Below, piece after piece: positions 25,724-34,755 of a stretch of DNA of 64,000 nucleotides. Each line of letters opens with the position of its first letter. Positions within the stretch are counted from its first letter, which is position 1. The notes beneath the pieces are model-generated. The model had not been told where the DNA came from, searched no databases, and was given only the letters and a program-made list of their open reading frames with translations. The DNA is from Halarchaeum grantii. GTDB lineage: Archaea; Halobacteriota; Halobacteria; Halobacteriales; Halobacteriaceae. The position numbers and the translations under genes were made by a program. Where the stretch lies: assembly GCF_014647455.2 (NCBI RefSeq), contig NZ_BMPF01000002.1, positions 372,001 through 436,000 of the forward strand, written 5' to 3'.

Positions 25724-26929
25724 ATGGTTCGACAGACTGCGAGCGCGATAGCGGTCGCGCTCCTCCTCGTCGCCGGGGCGGTGCCCGCGTCCGCCGTGGC
25801 GGCGTCCGGTGAATCGCACGCCTACGCCGGCGCGCACGTCACCTTCGACGTGCAGGGCTCGGCGGTGACCGACTACGCCGTCGACGGCGAGACTATCGTG
25901 GAGCGAATCGGCGTCCAATCGGCCTCGCAGGCGTCGAGCAGTGGGTCCGGCGTGCTCGGGGCGGACGGTGGCCTCGACCTCTCGGCGACGGCGAACGTCG
26001 ACCTCTCCGGCCTCACGCTCGGCGCGACGACGGCGGCGTCCGCGACCGTCGAGGCCGAGAGCGGCGCGACGCTCACCGCGCACGACGAGAACAACGGCGT
26101 CCTCGTGGTGGAGTCGGGTGACGAGTCGCAGGTCGTCGTGGCGACCCTCTCCGCCGACGCCGAGGCCGCCGCCGACGGCGACCGACGGGTCGAGGTGACG
26201 ACCGCGTCCGGCACCGAGGCGACGTTCCTCGCGGTCGGGAACGCGAGCGTCACCGTCAACGACGACGGGAACGTCAGCGGGCAGGTCGGCGCGAACGGCA
26301 CCATCGTCCTCCGCGCCTACCCGGACGGGAAGTCGGCGGCCGACGACCGGACCGAGGAGCTGATCGCGTCCGGGCGGGCCGCCGGTGAGGTGTACGCCGG
26401 CGCGGCCGCCGACGCGAGCGCCGAGGCGTCCGCGAGCGTGGTGACGTACGCGAACGAGACGGCGATCACGGCAGAGCAGAGCGCCGAGAACACCGTGAAC
26501 GTCACCGTCGAGCGCGCCGACGAGACCGGGAAGGTCCTCGTCGCCACCGTCTCGGAGGCCGCCGTCGGCTCGACGGAGGACCTCGACGTCGCGGTGAGCG
26601 GCGGCGCGGCCGCCGAAGTCTCCTCGTACGGCGAACTCGAGGCCGCGCTCGGGGGCGACGAGTCGGCCTACATGGTGACCCGAGAGGCGTCCGGGAACGC
26701 CACCGTCTACGTCGCGTTCGACCACTTCTCCGCGCGCACCGCTTCGATCAGCGGCGCGGACGGCGGCGACCAGCAGTCGAGTACCGAGACGACGACCGAG
26801 ACGTCGAGCACGACCGAATCCAGCGGTAGCGGGGGCGCGACCACGAGCGGCGGGTCGCCCGGCTTCGGTGTGGTGACGCTCGCCGGCGCGCTCACTGCGC
26901 TCGCGGCGTTCCTCGCACGCCGCGACTGA
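25724..26929 (+). CDS. Secreted PGF-CTERM surface protein
   Basis: A 401-residue exported protein. A Sec-type signal peptide (basic start, Ala/Val/Leu core, ASAVAA cleavage area) occupies about residues 1-30. The body is beta-rich, Ala/Val/Asp dominated, with several N-x-S/T sites such as NAS, NVS, NGT and NET. A Ser/Thr-rich linker leads to SPGFGVVTLAGALTALAAFL then ARRD: the PGF-CTERM tripartite signal (PGF, helix, basic end), processed by archaeosortase A in haloarchaea. Function of the body unknown. It lies alone after kdgK and converges on ubaA. Confidence 0.85.
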   Translation: MVRQTASAIAVALLLVAGAVPASAVAASGESHAYAGAHVTFDVQGSAVTDYAVDGETIVERIGVQSASQASSSGSGVLGADGGLDLSATANVDLSGLTLGATTAASATVEAESGATLTAHDENNGVLVVESGDESQVVVATLSADAEAAADGDRRVEVTTASGTEATFLAVGNASVTVNDDGNVSGQVGANGTIVLRAYPDGKSAADDRTEELIASGRAAGEVYAGAAADASAEASASVVTYANETAITAEQSAENTVNVTVERADETGKVLVATVSEAAVGSTEDLDVAVSGGAAAEVSSYGELEAALGGDESAYMVTREASGNATVYVAFDHFSARTASISGADGGDQQSSTETTTETSSTTESSGSGGATTSGGSPGFGVVTLAGALTALAAFLARRD

Positions 26930-26964
26930 GGCGCACACCGACTCGTTCTACCGACTTCGAGCGC

Positions 26965-27780
26965 TCAGGCGCGGACGGTACAGCCGCCGGTGTACTCGAC
27001 GTCCTCGACGGAGTCGATGGCGGGGTCGTCGCCGCAGACCGGGCAGTCGGGGTTCGGCGCGACCGGCACCTCCTCGAAGCCGACGGACGCGGCGTCGTAG
27101 TGGAGCATCCGCCCGGTCAGGAGGTCGCCGACGCCGAGGACGGACTTCACGGCCTCGGTCGCCTGCAGACAGCCCACGGTCCCGGGGAGCACGCCCAGAA
27201 CGCCCGCCGTCGCGCAGTCGGGGACGGTGCCGGGTTCGGGGGCTTCCGGGAAGACGCAGCGGTAGCAGGGGCCGTCGGGCGTGACGGTGATGGCCTGCCC
27301 CTCGAACTTGTAGATGGCGCCGTGGCTGAACGGCACGCCGGCGAGCACGCAGGCGTCGTTCACGAGGTAGCGCGTCTCGAAGTTGTCCGTGCAGTCGACG
27401 ACGAAGTCCCGGCCCTCGATGAGGTCCGTGGCGTTCGCGGTGGAGAGGCGCGCGCGGTGCGTCTCGACGTCGACGTCCGGGTTCAGGGCCTCGACGTAGC
27501 GCCGCGCGGAGTCGACTTTCGGCGTGCCGACGTCCGCGTCGCGGTGGATGATCTGGCGCTGGAGGTTCGAGCGCTCGACGGCGTCGTCGTCCACGATGGC
27601 GAGGTGGCCGACGCCGGCGGCGGCGAGGTACTCGATGACGGGCGAGCCGAGGCCGCCCGCGCCGACGACGAGGACGTCCGCGTCCAGGAGCGCGGCCTGC
27701 CCCTCGGGACCGACATCGTCCATGATGATGTGCCGAGAGTACCGGTCCAACTGGGCGGGGTCGAGGTTGAGGTCGGCCAT
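26965..27780 (-). CDS. ubaA: E1-like SAMP-activating enzyme UbaA
   Basis: A 271-residue MoeB/ThiF/Uba family adenylyltransferase. The nucleotide motif VVGAGGLGSP is near residue 40, followed by DDDAVERSNLQRQI with the Asp and Arg that handle ATP. Zinc is bound by CYRC and CPVC. The Cys of PDCATAGVLG is the position of the catalytic cysteine in haloarchaeal UbaA. It activates ubiquitin-like SAMPs for protein tagging, tRNA thiolation and molybdopterin synthesis, so it also serves nasA at 8067. It has no rhodanese domain, as expected for the archaeal enzyme. Confidence 0.9.
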   Translation of the reverse strand: MADLNLDPAQLDRYSRHIIMDDVGPEGQAALLDADVLVVGAGGLGSPVIEYLAAAGVGHLAIVDDDAVERSNLQRQIIHRDADVGTPKVDSARRYVEALNPDVDVETHRARLSTANATDLIEGRDFVVDCTDNFETRYLVNDACVLAGVPFSHGAIYKFEGQAITVTPDGPCYRCVFPEAPEPGTVPDCATAGVLGVLPGTVGCLQATEAVKSVLGVGDLLTGRMLHYDAASVGFEEVPVAPNPDCPVCGDDPAIDSVEDVEYTGGCTVRA

Positions 27781-27826
27781 ATCGGGGCGAGGGGCGCGAG
27801 CGCCTAACGGGTGTCGGTGGGGGCAC

Positions 27827-29233
27827 TCAGAGGTAGTAGAGCGCGACGACGGCGAGCGGGCCGACGACCGTCAGCAGGAGGACGGCGACGATGATTGCGT
27901 TCCCGAGGTGAGTGGCGCGCCAGACGAGGAGGGGGAGCGCGGCGAAGACGGCGGCGAGACCGCCCGCCGCGTACGTGACCGTCCGGTTCGGCTCCGGGCG
28001 CGCCGAGGGCGCAACGGGGAGGTCGAGGGCGACGACGGCCGAGGAGAACGCCGAGAAGGGGCCGGCGGTCGCGCGCGTCCGCTCGGGGTCGTACCCGCTG
28101 TCGGGCCACGGGGAGTCGGCGGGCGCGCTCCAGTCGAGTTCGACGAGCGCGGTGCCCGCGTAGCGGTCGACGAGGCGGCGCGGAATCGAGCCCTCGCAGG
28201 CCTCGAGCGGCGCGCGCCACTGCGGTTCGTCGAGCAGGCGGTCGTAGCCGACGAGCGTGTCGCCGTAGCGGCGAAACGACATCGGCCCGCGGCGGAGGTA
28301 GCGCCCCGCAGCGCCGAAGCAGCACCCCACGAGGAGGATCGCGACGGGCGCGAGTCCGAGCAGCGGGTCGACGAAGGCGATGAGGAAGGCGGCGAGGAGC
28401 GCGCAGAGGAGGCCGGGGCGGGTGGCGAGCGCGGCGAGTCCGGCGAGCGCGCACTCGACGCGGACGGCGCGCGCGTCGGGCGTGCGGACGGCGTCCGGGT
28501 CGCCGTCGGGGACGGGGACCGCCGGCGCGGCGACGGTCGTATCCCGCGTGCCGAGGAGCGCCGCGAGGACGCCGTCGCCGGGGCCGTCGGCGACCCAGTG
28601 CGCGTACGTCTCCGTCGCGAGCTTCGCGGCGACGACGCCGACGACGACCGCGAGGCCGCCCGTGCGGACCGTCTCGCTCGCGCCCACGGGGACGGCGAGC
28701 AGGAGCACGACCAGCGTCTGCTGGCCGGTGTGCGCGACCGCCATCCGCGCGGAGACGCGCTCGTACTCGCGTTCGCCGACGTAGTCGCGGGCGAACGAGA
28801 CGCCGTGCGCGACGACCATCCCGAGCGCGCCGACGCCGACGGTGAGCGGGGCCACGCGCGCTCCCCAGAGGCCGAGGACGTAGCCGAAGTAGCCCCCGAT
28901 GCCGAGCCAGACGAGACCGAGCATCGCGAGCTGGAGGAGCGCGGTCGGAACGTTGTGGACGTAGAGCGTGTGGTCGCCGACGGACCAGCCGCCGCGTTTC
29001 TCGCGGAGGCCGCGCATCGGGAGGCGATAGCCGCTCAGCGCCTCGTCGCGCGGCACCGAGAGCAGGGCCTTCGGGACGCCCCACGCGGCGGCGACGCCCA
29101 TCTCCAGCCAGTAGAGGACGAGGACGGTCGCGAGGTCCCACTCGAAGAAGAGGACGCCGGCGAGCGGGTAGCAGTTCGCGGCGACGACGGCGAGGAACGC
29201 GAGGTGTCGTCGCGGTGTCGCGCGCCCGCTCAC
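27827..29233 (-). CDS. Polytopic membrane protein (DUF6498-like)
   Basis: A 468-residue membrane protein starting at GTG. Hydrophobic helices are seen near the N terminus (FLAVVAANCYPLAGVLFFEW, then LATVLVLYWLEMGV), in the middle, and at the end. The NxYP and YWLE motifs match the family often called DUF6498. Its function is not known. It ends 46 bp before the ubaA start on the same strand; co-transcription is possible but not evident. Confidence 0.7.
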   Translation of the reverse strand: MSGRATPRRHLAFLAVVAANCYPLAGVLFFEWDLATVLVLYWLEMGVAAAWGVPKALLSVPRDEALSGYRLPMRGLREKRGGWSVGDHTLYVHNVPTALLQLAMLGLVWLGIGGYFGYVLGLWGARVAPLTVGVGALGMVVAHGVSFARDYVGEREYERVSARMAVAHTGQQTLVVLLLAVPVGASETVRTGGLAVVVGVVAAKLATETYAHWVADGPGDGVLAALLGTRDTTVAAPAVPVPDGDPDAVRTPDARAVRVECALAGLAALATRPGLLCALLAAFLIAFVDPLLGLAPVAILLVGCCFGAAGRYLRRGPMSFRRYGDTLVGYDRLLDEPQWRAPLEACEGSIPRRLVDRYAGTALVELDWSAPADSPWPDSGYDPERTRATAGPFSAFSSAVVALDLPVAPSARPEPNRTVTYAAGGLAAVFAALPLLVWRATHLGNAIIVAVLLLTVVGPLAVVALYYL

Positions 29234-29338
29234 GGCTGGCGGGCGGTGACGCGACGCGATGCGGTCGAGGTGGACGGAACGAACGGCGCGGAGGGCATCA
29301 CTGCCGGTGTTTCCGATACGGGACCAAAAGCGGCGGGG

Positions 29339-30334
29339 TCAGAGGTAGTCGTCCCAGAGCGCGATGTCCGCGTACCGGTCGCCGCGGTCGGGGAAGGGGA
29401 CGACGGCGACGTCCTCGGACGTGAGGCGGCCGGCGTCCGCGAGGCGTCTGACGGCGGCGAGCGCGCCCCCGGAGGAGGGGCCGACGAGGAACTCGCCGGC
29501 GACGCGGAGGTGCTCGCGGACGGTCGCGCGGTCGTACTGGCCGGTCGCGTGAATGTCGGGGTCGCGCTCGGCGTAGCGCTCGCGGAGCCGTCGGGCCTCG
29601 TAGTAGGCGTCGGCGGTCGGGAGCGCGAGGACATCGTCGAGTTCGTCGCGCGCGTAGACGTCCGGGTCGTCGAAGCGCGGCCCGCGAACGTACTTCAGCC
29701 CGTCGATGCCGTGGCGGGGTTCGGCGGGTTCGTAGCCGACGACGGCGACGTCGCCGCGCTCGCGGAGCGCGCGCCCGACGCCGGTGACGGTGCCGCCTGA
29801 GCCGGCGCCCGCGACGAACGCCGTGACCCGGCCGTCGGTCTGCGCGTGGACCTCCGGGCCGGTGGTGCGCTCGTGGACGCCGGGGTTCGCGGGGTTCGCG
29901 TACTGGTCGGGCATGTAGGCGTCGCGCTCCGCGACCCGGCGGTCCGCGAGGGCCAGCATCGCCTCGTAATCGGGCGCGTACGTCACGGTACCGCCCGCTG
30001 CCCGGATGGCGTCGGCCTTCTGCTCGGGCGCCTCCTCGGGCATCACGATTTCGACGTCGTAGCCCCGGGCGACGCCGAGGCGCGCGAGCGCCGTCCCCGT
30101 GTTCCCGGAGGAGGGTTCGACGACGAGCGACCCGGGCGCGAGCGCGCCGTCGGCTTCGGCGGCGTCCAGCATCGAGCGCGCGATGCGGGACTTCACCGAC
30201 CCGCCGCCGAACGGCTGTGCGTGGAGGTTGTACCACTCCGGCTTCGCGTACACCTCGCAGGAGACGTCGAGGTCGAGGTCGAGGAGCGGCGTCCCCCCGA
30301 TGCGCGACTCGTCGAGCGGCGGCGCGTCCGTCAT
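29339..30334 (-). CDS. PLP-dependent cysteine synthase family protein
   Basis: A 331-residue fold-type II PLP enzyme. PLP lysine is expected in GGGSVKSRIA (K near residue 50); SSGNTGTA binds the substrate carboxylate; AGAGSGGTVTG is the phosphate-binding loop; GPSSGGALAA near the end is the second phosphate/base contact. The PLP-site motif reads GGSVKSR where cysteine synthases usually have GGSVKDR, so it may act on a related substrate (for example O-phosphoserine or a cystathionine-type reaction). The ATG at 30334 was chosen over an overlapping TTG one codon upstream. Family is firm, exact reaction is not. Confidence 0.8.
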   Translation of the reverse strand: MTDAPPLDESRIGGTPLLDLDLDVSCEVYAKPEWYNLHAQPFGGGSVKSRIARSMLDAAEADGALAPGSLVVEPSSGNTGTALARLGVARGYDVEIVMPEEAPEQKADAIRAAGGTVTYAPDYEAMLALADRRVAERDAYMPDQYANPANPGVHERTTGPEVHAQTDGRVTAFVAGAGSGGTVTGVGRALRERGDVAVVGYEPAEPRHGIDGLKYVRGPRFDDPDVYARDELDDVLALPTADAYYEARRLRERYAERDPDIHATGQYDRATVREHLRVAGEFLVGPSSGGALAAVRRLADAGRLTSEDVAVVPFPDRGDRYADIALWDDYL

Positions 30335-30416
30335 CAAGCCAGTCTTCGTGCGTGCGCGCCGTAAGGGATTGGGCCGCCGGCCGGCGCGTCGTCTCGCCGC
30401 GCGCCGTTCTCGTCGG

Positions 30417-33400
30417 TCAGTCGAGGGCGGCGTCCAGCATCTCGACCGGCGTCGGCGGGCGCTCGGCGTCCGCGTCCCGGTCGCCGAGTTGGGTGCGACA
30501 GGACGCGCCCGGCGCGACGACGACGTCGCCCGGGCTGTCGTCGATCTGGCCGTAGAGCGTCTCGGCGATGGCCTCGCTCATCGAGTGGTGCTCGGCCTCG
30601 TAGCCGAAGCTCCCGGCCATCCCGCAGCAGCCCGAGTCGAGCGGGTCGACCGCGTAGCCGGCGCGCCGGAGGACGCCGACCGCGTGGTGGTCCTTCTTCG
30701 TCGCCTTCTGGTGGCAGTGGCCGTGGTAGGTGAGCGACGCCCCGGGGTCGCGGGTGTCGAGGTGCTCGTCGAGGCCGAACGCGTCGAGGTACTCGAGAAC
30801 GCCGTAGGTGTTGTCGGCGACCGCCTCGACGCGCTCCCCCGAGAGCAAGTCCAGATAGTCGTGCTGGACCATCACGGCGTCGCTTGGCTCGACGAGCACG
30901 ACGTCCCAGCCCGCCGCGACATCGGGGTGGAGTTCGGCGACGTTCTCGGCGGCGGTGTCCGCCGCCAGGTCGAGGAAGCCCTTCGAGTGCGCGGGCCGTC
31001 CGGAGTCGGTGCGCTCGGCGACCCGGACGTGGACGTCGGCGGCCTCGAGGACGCGGACGGCGGCCTTCAGCGGCGCGGGCTCGCTGTAGTTCGAGTAGGT
31101 GTCCGGGAAGAGGACGGCCTTCCGGGCGGCGTTTCGCTCGGGCACCTGCGGGCCCCGCTGTGCCCACCAGTCCCGGAAGGTCTCGCGGCGGAACGTCGGG
31201 AGCGAGCGCTCGGCGGCGATGCCCACCAGTTTCTCCATCGCCGCGCGGGCGAACGGGAGGCGGGTGGCTGCGTTCGAGAGCGGCGCGAGCGCGGAGCCGA
31301 CCCGCGAGAGCGTGTCGACGTGCGCGAAGGCCTTCTCGCGGAGGCTCGCGCCGTGCTCGGCGTGGTACTCGTGCTCGACTTCGGCCTTCAGCTTCGCCAT
31401 GTCGACCTCGCTCGGGCAGTCGCGCGCGCAGCCCTTACAGCCGATGCAGAGGTCCAGCACCTCCTCGACGAACGCCTCGTCCGTGACGTCCGCCGGGAGG
31501 TCGCCGCTCATCGCCTGCCGGAGCATGTTCGCCCGCCCGCGCGTGCTCTGTATCTCCTCGCCGCTCGCCCGATATGTCGGGCACATCACGCCACCCGTCG
31601 TATCTTGGTCGCCGCGACAGCCGCCGCAGCCGTGGCAGAGCTCGACCATCCCCTCGAAGCCGTTCTCGGTCTCCCACTCGAGGGTCGGCTCGAAGCCCGC
31701 CTCGAACTCGTAGTCGGGCCCGTAGCGGTGGTGCTCGGTCATGGCCACGGCCTCGGCGCGCGCGGGCGTCCCCGCCGGCGGCGCCTCCGCGTCGCCGTAG
31801 CCACAGACCTGCCCCGGGTTCAGGAGCCAGTCCGGGTCGTACGCGCTCTTGAGGTCGCGGAACGTCTCCCAGAGGTCGTCGCCGTAGAGCTTGCGGTTCC
31901 ACTGGGTGCGCGCGCGGCCGTCGCCGTGCTCGCCGGAGACCGACCCGCCGTACTCGACGACGAGGTCCGTCACGTCGTCCGCGATGGACTGCATCGCCTC
32001 GACGCCCTCGAGGGATTTCGTGTTCACGAGCGGGCGGACGTGCAACACGCCGGGACCGGCGTGCGCGTAGAAGGACGCGAACGTGTCGTGCTCCGCCAGT
32101 ATCTCCTGAAAGCCCCGGACGTACTCCGCGAGGTGCTCCGGGGGGACCGCGCAGTCCTCGATGAAGGAGACGTGCTTCTCGTCCGTCGTCCGCGAGAGCA
32201 GGATGGGGAGGCCGGACTTGCGGAGCTTCCAGAAGTTCGCGCGGCGCTCGGCGTCGTGGGCCTCCAGCGCGTCGTTCGCGCGCACCGGCGCGTCGCCGCC
32301 CGGACGGTCGTCCGCGGGTGCGGCCGCCGTCTCGACGCCGGGCCGCCTGTCCGCGAGTAGGTTCGCGACCTTCCGCTCGCCCGCCTCGTCGTCCGCGGCG
32401 TAGAACTCCACGAGCAACACCGACCCCGTCCCCTCCGGGAGGAGGCCGACGACGTCGCGGAACTCCTCGGTGTCGCGCGCCAGCTCGAGGAGGACGTCGT
32501 CGATGAGCTCGACCGCCGCCGCGTCGTGCTCGAGGACGGCCTCGACGTCGGAGACCGCCGTCACGACGTCGTCGTACGTGAGGAGCGCCACGGACTTCGT
32601 CTCCGGGATGGGCTCGAGCGAGACGGTGGCCTCCGTCACGATGGCGAGCGTCCCCTCCGAGCCCGCGAGCAGGCGCGCGAGGTTGACGGTGGCGTCCTCG
32701 TCCACGGCGCCCGCCTCGTCCGTCCCCTCCGCGACGAGCACGTCGAAGTTGTAGCCCGAGACGTTCCGCTTCAGGTCCGGATAGCGCTCGCGCACCTCGG
32801 CGGCGTCCTCCTCGAGGACGTCCAGGACTGCCGCGTGAACGCGCGCCTCGATGTCGCCGTCGGGGTCAGCGGTCTCCCGTAGCTCCGTGACCGACACCTC
32901 GCCGAACGTGGTGACGGTGCCGTCCGCGAGCACCGCCTCCACCTCCTCGACGTACGCGTCCGTCTTCCCGTACTTCAGCGAGTGCGACCCCGTCGAGTTG
33001 TTCCCGATGGCACCACCGAGTGCGGACTTATCGCCCCACGCCGGGTCGGGCGCGAACTTCAGGTCGTGGCCTTCGAGTGCGGCGTTCAGGCGGCCGAGTT
33101 TCACGCCCGGTTGGGCGCGCGCGAGCGCGTTCGCCGCGTCCACGTCCCGCACCGCGTCCATGTGGCGCGTGAAGTCGAGGACGACCGCCTCGTTCACCGT
33201 CTGGCCCGCGAGACTCGTCCCGCCGCCGCGCGGGAGCACCGCGATTCCCTCCTCGGCGCAGTACTCGACGACCGCCGCGACGTCCGCCGTCGACGCCGGG
33301 AAGACGACGCCCACGGGTTCGACCTCGTAGAGACTCGCGTCCGTCGCGTACAGTTCGCGCGAGTAGGAGTCGAAGCGCACCTCGCCCTCGACGCGACGGG

Positions 33401-33506
33401 AGAGCGCCGCCGCGAGGTCGGGGCGCTCCACGTCGTCGCTCGCGTAGTCGTAGTTCGCGGCGGCGTCCGCGGCCGGGTCCGCCGCCTCGCCCGGGTCGAT
33501 AGCCAT
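30417..33506 (-). CDS. FAD/Fe-S D-lactate-type dehydrogenase (GlcD-GlcF fusion)
   Basis: A 1029-residue fusion. Residues about 40-260 form the FAD_binding_4 domain (VLPRGGGTSLAGQTVNEAVVL), followed by an FAD-oxidase C-terminal domain (VSGEHGDGRARTQW). The C-terminal half has two 4Fe-4S clusters (CHGCGGCRG...CPTY; CIGCKGCARDCP) and cysteine-rich CCG domains, including HCHQKAT and SGCCGMAGSFGYE. Such fusions oxidise D-lactate or 2-hydroxyacids and pass electrons to the membrane. Two ATGs are possible; a GGTATTAT box at 33531-33539 lies 27 bp before ATG 33506, which points to that one as the leaderless start. The substrate is inferred. Confidence 0.85.
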   Translation of the reverse strand: MAIDPGEAADPAADAAANYDYASDDVERPDLAAALSRRVEGEVRFDSYSRELYATDASLYEVEPVGVVFPASTADVAAVVEYCAEEGIAVLPRGGGTSLAGQTVNEAVVLDFTRHMDAVRDVDAANALARAQPGVKLGRLNAALEGHDLKFAPDPAWGDKSALGGAIGNNSTGSHSLKYGKTDAYVEEVEAVLADGTVTTFGEVSVTELRETADPDGDIEARVHAAVLDVLEEDAAEVRERYPDLKRNVSGYNFDVLVAEGTDEAGAVDEDATVNLARLLAGSEGTLAIVTEATVSLEPIPETKSVALLTYDDVVTAVSDVEAVLEHDAAAVELIDDVLLELARDTEEFRDVVGLLPEGTGSVLLVEFYAADDEAGERKVANLLADRRPGVETAAAPADDRPGGDAPVRANDALEAHDAERRANFWKLRKSGLPILLSRTTDEKHVSFIEDCAVPPEHLAEYVRGFQEILAEHDTFASFYAHAGPGVLHVRPLVNTKSLEGVEAMQSIADDVTDLVVEYGGSVSGEHGDGRARTQWNRKLYGDDLWETFRDLKSAYDPDWLLNPGQVCGYGDAEAPPAGTPARAEAVAMTEHHRYGPDYEFEAGFEPTLEWETENGFEGMVELCHGCGGCRGDQDTTGGVMCPTYRASGEEIQSTRGRANMLRQAMSGDLPADVTDEAFVEEVLDLCIGCKGCARDCPSEVDMAKLKAEVEHEYHAEHGASLREKAFAHVDTLSRVGSALAPLSNAATRLPFARAAMEKLVGIAAERSLPTFRRETFRDWWAQRGPQVPERNAARKAVLFPDTYSNYSEPAPLKAAVRVLEAADVHVRVAERTDSGRPAHSKGFLDLAADTAAENVAELHPDVAAGWDVVLVEPSDAVMVQHDYLDLLSGERVEAVADNTYGVLEYLDAFGLDEHLDTRDPGASLTYHGHCHQKATKKDHHAVGVLRRAGYAVDPLDSGCCGMAGSFGYEAEHHSMSEAIAETLYGQIDDSPGDVVVAPGASCRTQLGDRDADAERPPTPVEMLDAALD

Positions 33507-33529
33507 ACCCGTGGTGGCGTCTCGCGAAT

Positions 33530-33540
33530 CCATAATACCT
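33530..33540 (-). promoter_or_regulatory. TATA box deciding the dehydrogenase start
   Basis: On the minus strand AGGTATTATGG lies 27 bp upstream of ATG 33506 and overlaps the more upstream candidate ATG 33533. With archaeal spacing the message would begin at 33506, making that ATG leaderless and the upstream ATG untranscribed. Confidence 0.5.
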
Positions 33541-33613
33541 CGGGGACGGCGGCCGAACCGGAGGGGACAGCCGAGTCGCGCGTCGAGCGCGGAGCCGCCG
33601 CCGTTCGGAACGG

Positions 33614-33635
33614 ATGGGCCCTGGCGGATTTGAAC
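33614..33635. repeat. attL-like copy of the tRNA-Met 3' end
   Basis: A 22-bp sequence identical to 35764-35785, the 3' end (T arm and acceptor) of the tRNA-Met gene. It marks the far boundary of the AT-rich integrated element at about 33636-35763. Tyrosine integrases commonly use tRNA 3' ends in this way, and a truncated integrase gene lies just inside. Confidence 0.85.
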
Positions 33636-33751
33636 GCAAGGTTTCAAACGCCAACGGACTGTCCTCAATCGCCGGACTGCTCCCGTTCAAACGCCACTCA
33701 TCGAACCAATCGCCCCGATTTCGCGTCTCGGTGCTCTGCGGAGAACAAACA

Positions 33752-34195
33752 ATGGCAGAACTCAAACCCATCGCTCCCGCCGAAGCGAAGGAAATGTATC
33801 TCGCACAACGGCGTGGCGAAGTCGCAGAATCGACACTCCAAGCCCACCACTATCGGCTCAAGCCGTTCGTCCAGTGGTGTGAATCGACGAGTCTGACGAA
33901 CCCCAATGAACTCTCTGCTCGTGACCTCCACAAATACCGGTTCCATCGGAAAGAGGAAGACGACTTGAACAAAGTAACACTCCGAACCCAACTCTCGGCT
34001 ATCCGAGTATTCGTGAAGTTTCTCGAATCCATCGACGGCGTTGAGCAAGGCCTCCACGACAATTTCGTCCTCACCGGAAACGTGTACGACGAATTCACAT
34101 CGGTCGAGAGTAGGTCAACAGTCGTCCGAGAGGTGCAGGACAACTACTCCCCAAACGGAAGAAATCCTCTTTCACAGGCCAGCAGAAGCCTGTGA
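33752..34195 (+). pseudogene. Tyrosine integrase, N-terminal fragment
   Basis: ATG 33752 opens 147 codons. The first 115 or so (MAELKPIAPAEAKEMYLAQR..., then ALHKYRF-like LHKYRFHRKEEDD and LRTQLSAIRVFVKFLESID) match the SAM-like core-binding domain of haloarchaeal XerC/phage integrases. The sequence then runs into unrelated residues and stops. The catalytic domain with the R...HxxR...Y set is missing, evidently deleted. It sits 116 bp inside the left attachment repeat, where an integrase belongs, and is more AT-rich than the host genes. Confidence 0.75.
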
Positions 34196-34203
34196 GGTGA
34201 CAG

Positions 34204-34560
34204 GGGTTCGACGGAAGGCAGGCAGATGCGACTCCCGAGCAGGTACGTCGGACGATACGCGCCTATGTCAAGACCGACAGTAAGGATGTAGACGGAGAGG
34301 TACTCCGCCTGTGGCGAGGCAGTGACGAGGGACGACCGTCTGCATCGGAGGCGGATATGGCCTTCGTGAAACAACTCTACTACTGGTGTAAGGGCGACCA
34401 GCAGTTGATGGACGAGCGTTTCCGAGCCTCTGGTCGGATGCGTCCGAAGTGGGACGAAGTACACTCCTCTGACGGAGCCACGTATGGGGAAAGGACCATA
34501 CGGAACGTCTGTCGAACGAACAGCGAGACGTTCGGATGGAGGTACGTGGAGATGAAGTAG
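34204..34560 (+). pseudogene. Plasmid/virus primase, C-terminal fragment
   Basis: A frame open from about 34204 to the TAG at 34558-34560, with its first ATG only at 34357. It reads EVLRLWRGSDEGRPSASEAD, AFVKQLYYWCKGDQQLMDE, FRASGRMRPKWDE and TYGERTI. This pattern is familiar from the C-terminal helical part of primase/polymerase proteins of haloarchaeal plasmids and proviruses. The catalytic N-terminal part is absent; a stop codon closes the frame upstream. A deletion joined it to the integrase remnant. Confidence 0.55.
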
Positions 34561-34755
34561 TGTTGAGAGTGCTGCTCTTCCCCACCCCACCTGTGTTATC
34601 TCGACGGTTGTCAATCGAGATACACGGGGATTTTCCCATATACACCATCACTCGTTCAAACCCCTTCATATCATACTATGGCAATTGGGTGAACCAGTCG
34701 GATAGTGTAGTTACCGCCAGAGGTTAAGTAGTCGGAAAGCAACCATCGCCTAACC

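Noticed and set aside
27100-29800. Long plus-strand frames opposite ubaA and the DUF6498-like gene
   Set aside because: Shadow frames; the minus strand has clear E1 motifs and membrane helices.
33531-33533. ATG 33533 as the dehydrogenase start
   Set aside because: It lies within the predicted TATA box, so it should not be on the transcript.
34174-34193. Hairpin with CACAGGC/GCCTGTG arms at the integrase-primase junction
   Set aside because: It lies in decayed DNA at a deletion joint and could be chance; no attachment-site or terminator features go with it.
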